Source: an uncultured Selenomonadales bacterium (GTDB lineage Bacteria; Bacillota; Negativicutes; Selenomonadales; Selenomonadaceae). From it: a DNA stretch of 64,000 nucleotides. Every line of letters starts with the position of its first letter. Position 1 is the first letter of the stretch. The stretch is taken from assembly GCA_947307055.1 (NCBI GenBank), contig CAMZHX010000002.1:122153-186152 (forward strand), written 5' to 3'. Shown in pieces: positions 60,120-64,000 of this stretch. The notes under the pieces were generated by a model, which saw only the letters and a list, made by a program, of their open reading frames with translations, was not told where the DNA came from and did no database searches. Both the position numbers and the translations under genes were made by a program.

Positions 60120-60352
60120 TATAACAAAGCCATTGAACAAGTAAACGCTATCACCTTTCCAAAGTACGAGCCGAAATTCTACGACAGCTTGAGCGTTATG
60201 CAAATGGGACTTGAGGCGGGCGAAGTCGAAATGTTGCGGTGCCCGACGGCGATAAATTCCCTGCCGACATCGACACGCCCGAAGGTGTCGAACTTTCCGC
60301 GCCTTACTTCAAAGATAGCGTTGCTCATCTCAAACTCAAGGATAGCAAATAA
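60120..60352 (+). pseudogene. Internally deleted remnant of a permuted SBP gene
   Basis: The 5' part reads KFYDSLSVMQMGLEAGEVE, matching the first segment of its neighbours, and the 3' part reads (in another frame) VPDGDKFPADIDTPEGVELS and ends AHLKLKDSK, matching their last residues. About 130 codons between are gone and the frame shifts at the join near 60232-60240. No ribosome site or signal peptide remains. It is a sixth, decayed copy between copies 2 and 3. Confidence 0.85.
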
Positions 60353-60373
60353 TTTTTTAGGAGGAATCATATA

Positions 60374-61246
60374 ATGAAGTTCAAAAAGATTGCGAAGATT
60401 TTATTATCCTGCGTAATGGCGGGCGCATTGTTTGCGGGTTGCGGCGGCGGCGATAAACCTGCCCCTAAAGCCGACGACGCCAATAAAACCGGCGGGAAAA
60501 TTCAACTCGGCATGATTGCTCACCTCAACGCCACCGAACAGAAAATGGACGAAATCTTTGCCCAAATCGAAGAGTCAGAAAAAGTCCCGCTCACAAAGTA
60601 CACCGTCAAATTCTACGATAGCTTGAACCTTATGCAAATGGGAATCGAATCGGGCAGCGTTGACGAAATTAGCGTTTACGATAGCGTCGCGAAATATATC
60701 GTCGCCAACAATGAAAAGTACGAATTTGTGAATGATAAGGAGCTCAAAGTTTTCAACGATAATTTCTGTTTTGCGGTTCGCAAGGACGATGCGCAACTTA
60801 AAGCCGACCTCGATAAAGCTATCGAAGAAATGAAAGCTGACGGCTCGCTTGATAAACTCGTCAAGGAATACATAACCGACGTTGACAAAGATAAGGTTCC
60901 GCCCGCAGTCGAACTTCCTATGACTGAAGGCGCACAATCAATCAAAGTCGGTGTAACAGGCGACCTGCCGCCCCTCGATTATGTAAACGCAGATGGCAAG
61001 CCCGCAGGTTTCAATACCGCATTGCTCGCTGAGGTCGCTAAACGTTCCGGCAAAAATATTGAAATTGTCGACATCGATAGCGGCGCAAGGGCAGCGGCTC
61101 TAAGTTCCGGGAAAATCGACGTTATCTTTTGGGCAATCGTTCCGAACGGAGATAAAATGCCTCGCGATATTGATAAGCCCGAAGGCGTCGAGCTCACCAC
61201 GCCCTATTTCAAAGACGACGTTGAGCACCTCAAACTTAAGAAGTAA
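60374..61246 (+). CDS. Permuted SBP_bac_3-like lipoprotein 3
   Basis: The 290-residue protein has a lipobox ALFAGC and the permuted order: FYDSLNLMQMGIESGSVDE, NFCFAVRKDDAQLKADL and EMKADGSLDKLVKEY come first, then TDVDKDKVPPAVELP as linker, then IKVGVTGDLPPLDYV, AGFNTALLAEVAKRSGK and ELTTPYFKDD. Closest to copies 1 and 2. GAGGAATC before the ATG sets the start. Confidence 0.82.
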   Translation: MKFKKIAKILLSCVMAGALFAGCGGGDKPAPKADDANKTGGKIQLGMIAHLNATEQKMDEIFAQIEESEKVPLTKYTVKFYDSLNLMQMGIESGSVDEISVYDSVAKYIVANNEKYEFVNDKELKVFNDNFCFAVRKDDAQLKADLDKAIEEMKADGSLDKLVKEYITDVDKDKVPPAVELPMTEGAQSIKVGVTGDLPPLDYVNADGKPAGFNTALLAEVAKRSGKNIEIVDIDSGARAAALSSGKIDVIFWAIVPNGDKMPRDIDKPEGVELTTPYFKDDVEHLKLKK

Positions 61247-61255
61247 GGAAGTTTT

Positions 61256-62089
61256 ATGAGAAGTTTTTTTCATTACGCATTACGAATTACGAATTACGCA
61301 TTAGGCATTGCGCTTTGCGCATTGCTTTTCGCCGGTTGTGGCAATCAGGACGACGACAAAATCAAAGTCGGCACGATTAAATATCTGAACGTCACGGAAG
61401 AAGCCTTCGACAAGTTTTATCCCGATTCGGATAGCAAGCACATTTTCTACAATGACTTGAGCAATATGACTATGGCTCTGCAAGCGGGGCGAATCGACGA
61501 GATGAGCATTTACGAATCGGTTGCAAATTATTTCGTCGACCACAATCCGAAATTTGAAGTGATTGAGCCAACGGCGGAGATGACTGACCTTTTCTGCTGT
61601 GCCATGCGCGATAAAGATATCGAATTGAAAAATGAATTTGACGAAGCGATTTCGCAAATGACTAATGACGGAACGCTTAGTCGGCTGGTAAAAAGATATA
61701 TTGCCGAAGTTCATTTCAATGAGACGCCGCCTGTTATCAGAATGCCGGAATTTTATAACGACTCGATGGTTAGAATTGGTGTGACGGGTGATTTGCCAAT
61801 GCTCGACTACATTCGCCCCGACGGATTGCCCGCAGGATTTAATACTGCTGTCCTCGCCGAGATAAGTCAGCGCATCGAGAAAAATTTTGTCCTTGTGCAG
61901 GTGGAGAGCGGCGAACGAGCTATCGCGCTGAATTCGGGCGAAGTCGACGTAATTTTTTGGGCGGTCGTCCCGTACAAAGAAAGCCTTATACCCGAAGACT
62001 TCGACCACCCCGAAGGTATGACTTTTACCCGACCATATTTTTCTGATACGATTGTTCATGTCAAACTAAAAAATGAGGTGACTAGATGA
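61256..62089 (+). CDS. Permuted SBP_bac_3-like lipoprotein 4
   Basis: The 277-residue member is more diverged: FYNDLSNMTMALQAGRIDE and DLFCCAMRDKDIELKNEF in the first part, VRIGVTGDLPMLDYIRPDG and GFNTAVLAEISQRIEK in the second. The signal peptide is written by CATTACG words (61271-61325) and reads HYALRITNYALGIALCALLFAGC. AAGGAAG precedes the ATG; the stop overlaps the next start by four bases. Confidence 0.8.
   Translation: MRSFFHYALRITNYALGIALCALLFAGCGNQDDDKIKVGTIKYLNVTEEAFDKFYPDSDSKHIFYNDLSNMTMALQAGRIDEMSIYESVANYFVDHNPKFEVIEPTAEMTDLFCCAMRDKDIELKNEFDEAISQMTNDGTLSRLVKRYIAEVHFNETPPVIRMPEFYNDSMVRIGVTGDLPMLDYIRPDGLPAGFNTAVLAEISQRIEKNFVLVQVESGERAIALNSGEVDVIFWAVVPYKESLIPEDFDHPEGMTFTRPYFSDTIVHVKLKNEVTR
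61271..61325. repeat. CATTACG-family repeat inside a signal peptide
   Basis: CATTACGCATTACGAATTACG-type words followed by CATTGCGC words encode HYALRITNYALGIALCA. The same words occur in the lptD signal region and, outside genes, at 35273-35300. Confidence 0.85.
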
Positions 62090-62940
62090 AAAAACTTTTT
62101 ATGCTAATGACGCTTTGCATGTTGCTTTTGATGACGGGTTGCGGCGGCGGCGGAGAAAATAAACCTGCCGACGACGCCGGCAAAGTTAAACTCGGTATGA
62201 TAACGCGCTTGAACGCCAGCGAAGAAAATTTCGGCGAGTTCATGAAAAAGATTGAGGAGACTCTCAGCGTTAAAATTTCTTCGCATACGCCGGTTTTCTT
62301 CGACAACCTAAACTCAATGCAAATGGCGTTGCAGTCAAAGCAAATCGACGAGATTAGCACCTACAGGAGCGTAGCGCGTTACATGATTGCCAAAGACCCG
62401 CGCTTCGAGGTTTTGAAAGACCATTCGCTTGAGTTCATTGACTCGTTCTGCTTTGCCTTGCGCGACGACGAAACCGAACTTAAAGATTCGCTGAACATGG
62501 TTATCAAGGAAATGCAAGACGACGGCACGCTCGACCGCTTGACCAAAGAATATGTCACCGACATAAACGCCGAGACCGACCCGCCTGCCGTTGAATTGCC
62601 GCATTTCGACAGCGCACAGACAATCAAAGTTGCTGTGACGGGTGATTTGCCGCCGCTCGACTTTGTGAGCGCGAATGGTACGCCGGAAGGATTTAATACC
62701 GCAGTCCTCGCCGAGATTGGTCAGCGCATGTTGAAAAATATCGAGCTTGTGCAGATTGATAGCGGGGCGCGCGCGGCGGCTCTGACTTCCAAGCAAGTCG
62801 ACGTTGTATTTTGGGCGATTGTTCCCGTCAGCGAAATTATTCCTCAAGATAGCGACAAGCCCAGCGGAATCATTTTGTCTGAACCGTATTACAAAGATAA
62901 AATCGTCCACATCATTTTTAAAGACGAAGAGAAAAAATAA
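62086..62940 (+). CDS. Permuted SBP_bac_3-like lipoprotein 5
   Basis: The 284-residue protein has a lipobox LLLMTGC, then FFDNLNSMQMALQSKQIDE, DSFCFALRDDETELKD and EMQDDGTLDRLTKEY, a linker, and IKVAVTGDLPPLDFV with GFNTAVLAEIGQRML. It keeps the permuted order. It is closely coupled with copy 4 and lies three bases before the permease, its likely partner. Confidence 0.82.
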   Translation: MKKLFMLMTLCMLLLMTGCGGGGENKPADDAGKVKLGMITRLNASEENFGEFMKKIEETLSVKISSHTPVFFDNLNSMQMALQSKQIDEISTYRSVARYMIAKDPRFEVLKDHSLEFIDSFCFALRDDETELKDSLNMVIKEMQDDGTLDRLTKEYVTDINAETDPPAVELPHFDSAQTIKVAVTGDLPPLDFVSANGTPEGFNTAVLAEIGQRMLKNIELVQIDSGARAAALTSKQVDVVFWAIVPVSEIIPQDSDKPSGIILSEPYYKDKIVHIIFKDEEKK

Positions 62941-62943
62941 GTC

Positions 62944-63612
62944 ATGGAGTTTTTAGAGTTACTGAATAAAATTTTTCTTAAGGACGGCGGCTGGCTGACG
63001 ATTTTAAACGGGCTGTGGGTGACGGTGCAAATTTCTGCGCTGTCGCTCCTGCTCGGAACGTTATTCGGTGCGCTGTTATGTTTTCTACGCGTCGGAAATT
63101 TCAAGCCGCTCAAGGTCGCCGCGCAGATTTATATTTCAATAATTCGCGGCTCGCCGGTGTTAATGCTGTTGATGTTGCTATTTTACGGCGTATTCGCTCG
63201 CACGGGCATAAGTCCGTTACTCGTGGCGGTGATAACTTTTTCGATGCATACGGGAGCGCACGTCGCAGAACTTTTGCGTTCGGCGTTGATGGCACTCGAT
63301 AAAGGGCAAGTCGAAGCGGCGCGGACTTTAGGCTTTTCCAAATTCCAAGCGTTCAAACTGGTAACGCTGCCGCAACTCGTCAAAATCGCCAAGCCCGTTT
63401 ATCAATCGACGGTCGTAAACCTGATTCAATGGACAAGCGTCGTCGGCTACGTCACGATAACCGATTTAACCCGCGTGATAAATAATATCGCCTCGCGCAC
63501 GATGCAACCAATGATAACGATTACGGGCGGCATGATAATTTACCTGGCGATTAGCTATCTGGTTTACGGCATATTCAATTTGACAGAAAGACGGCGGAAG
63601 GTCTCCGCTTAA
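62944..63612 (+). CDS. Amino-acid-type ABC transporter permease
   Basis: The 222-residue membrane protein is a HisM/GlnP-type permease with about five spans and the EAA loop EAARTLGFSKFQAFKLVTLPQ that binds the ATPase. IRGSPVLMLLML is typical of polar amino acid permeases. It ends the operon of five binding lipoproteins. No ABC ATPase gene is next to it in this window; a housekeeping ATPase elsewhere would have to serve. Confidence 0.92.
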   Translation: MEFLELLNKIFLKDGGWLTILNGLWVTVQISALSLLLGTLFGALLCFLRVGNFKPLKVAAQIYISIIRGSPVLMLLMLLFYGVFARTGISPLLVAVITFSMHTGAHVAELLRSALMALDKGQVEAARTLGFSKFQAFKLVTLPQLVKIAKPVYQSTVVNLIQWTSVVGYVTITDLTRVINNIASRTMQPMITITGGMIIYLAISYLVYGIFNLTERRRKVSA

Positions 63613-63613
63613 C

Positions 63614-63656
63614 AAAAAAAAGGGCTTGTGCATTTCGCATAAGCCCTAAAATTTTT
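63614..63656. terminator. Bidirectional terminator
   Basis: AGGGCTTGTGC pairs with GCATAAGCCCT; an A run precedes it and T residues follow, so it ends both the ABC operon and the convergent gene from the right edge. Confidence 0.85.
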
Positions 63657-63672
63657 CTGTCATATCGGTTGA

Positions 63673-64000
63673 TTAGGTTGTCGTAGGTTTAGTCGTGACC
63701 TTGACTGCAACAATGTCGTTCTTGGTAAGGTTGGTCGAGTAGTTCAAGTCGAGTACCACGTCGCAACCAGTTGGCATACTCTTGATTTTGTCAGCCAATG
63801 TGATTAATTGCCCTGCAGTTAAAGTATCTCCCGTGCTCGCAGAAACGTAATCGGTAACGTCTTTGCCTGTCGCGAACCAGTAGTACGTGTTGTTCGCCTT
63901 GATTGCAACTTTGCTTGCGTCAAAGGTGTTACCGTCTTTATCGTCCGTGATTGTGAACGAACCGACAGCAGCGTCTGTACTCTTGCCATTCGTCATGCTG
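63673..64000 (-). CDS. Thr/Asp-rich protein, cut by the window edge
   Basis: About 109 C-terminal residues are visible; the frame is open to the right edge, so the Met at 63996 may be internal. The chain is rich in Thr, Asp, Lys and Val, with one Cys, and ends in TTKPTTT. The pattern suggests a beta-rich extracellular protein, perhaps an adhesin or S-layer-like protein, but no family is recognised. Confidence 0.6.
   Translation of the reverse strand, partial: SMTNGKSTDAAVGSFTITDDKDGNTFDASKVAIKANNTYYWFATGKDVTDYVSASTGDTLTAGQLITLADKIKSMPTGCDVVLDLNYSTNLTKNDIVAVKVTTKPTTT

Noticed and set aside
1..64000. tRNA or rRNA genes and insertion sequences
   Set aside because: Gaps were scanned by eye for tRNA arms, rRNA signatures and transposase motifs; only rnpB was found. 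A tRNAscan run would be decisive.

Overview
The window looks like chromosomal DNA from a diderm Firmicute, most likely a Negativicute (Selenomonas/Veillonella/Phascolarctobacterium relatives). Outer-membrane and LPS genes (kdsB-kdsA-kdsD, split heptose genes, a heptosyltransferase, an ArnT-like glycosyltransferase, an LptD-like protein) sit beside genes with a Firmicutes flavour (FtsX with an M23 hydrolase, ComEB, an LTA-synthase-like sulfatase, CDP-glycerol transferase, a holin-like toxin peptide, double-glycine leader peptides). TTG starts are common and nearly all ribosome binding sites are strong AGGAGG types. Species cannot be fixed from this sequence alone.

Layout. 1-2.2 kb: two double-glycine-leader peptide genes, each behind a near-identical ECF-sigma-like promoter (a third copy points off the left edge), plus a glycosyltransferase and a GNAT acetyltransferase. 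2.3-9.2 kb: HD protein, gltX, a Tat-exported DUF362 protein, a lone sufB, and the KDO operon. 9.2-14.2 kb: hairpin repeats, a membrane protein, a PTS EIICBA permease with a structured leader, and a LysR/flavin-reductase pair. 14.2-14.5 kb: a previously unmarked type I toxin-antitoxin-like module. 14.5-18.2 kb: ubiD, hicAB, a lipoprotein, tatC-tatA. 18.3-23.4 kb: an unusual operon of an MBL/beta-CASP-like hydrolase, a GrpE-like protein and a 952-residue Hsp70-like protein. 23.5-31 kb: NlpC/P60 hydrolase, rnpB, rpsB-tsf, M23 hydrolase-ftsX, ispH-rpsA. 31-38.6 kb: HsdR-N/AraC pair, a 39-residue membrane peptide, ilvA, rsmD-coaD, a coiled-coil protein with a Q/N/Y-rich tail, ppx, comEB and a secreted CbiK. 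38.7-43 kb: dnaN-recF-dciA-like, then deoD-ybaK. 43-57 kb: envelope genes (sulfatase, heptose/LPS functions, LptD, CDP-glycerol transferase), a FliD-like protein, TauE and AICAR formyltransferase. 57.3-63.6 kb: mreB, then five tandem substrate-binding lipoproteins, one deleted remnant and an amino-acid ABC permease. The right edge cuts a Thr/Asp-rich protein.

Two system-level observations stand out. The five binding lipoproteins appear circularly permuted: the segment that normally ends a type II (SBP_bac_3) binding protein comes first and the segment that normally begins it comes last. Second, the intergenic regions carry several families of short tandem heptamer-like repeats, often folded into long palindromes. 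They resemble cyanobacterial STRR repeats, supply Shine-Dalgarno sequences, and in several places have entered coding regions, chiefly signal peptides.
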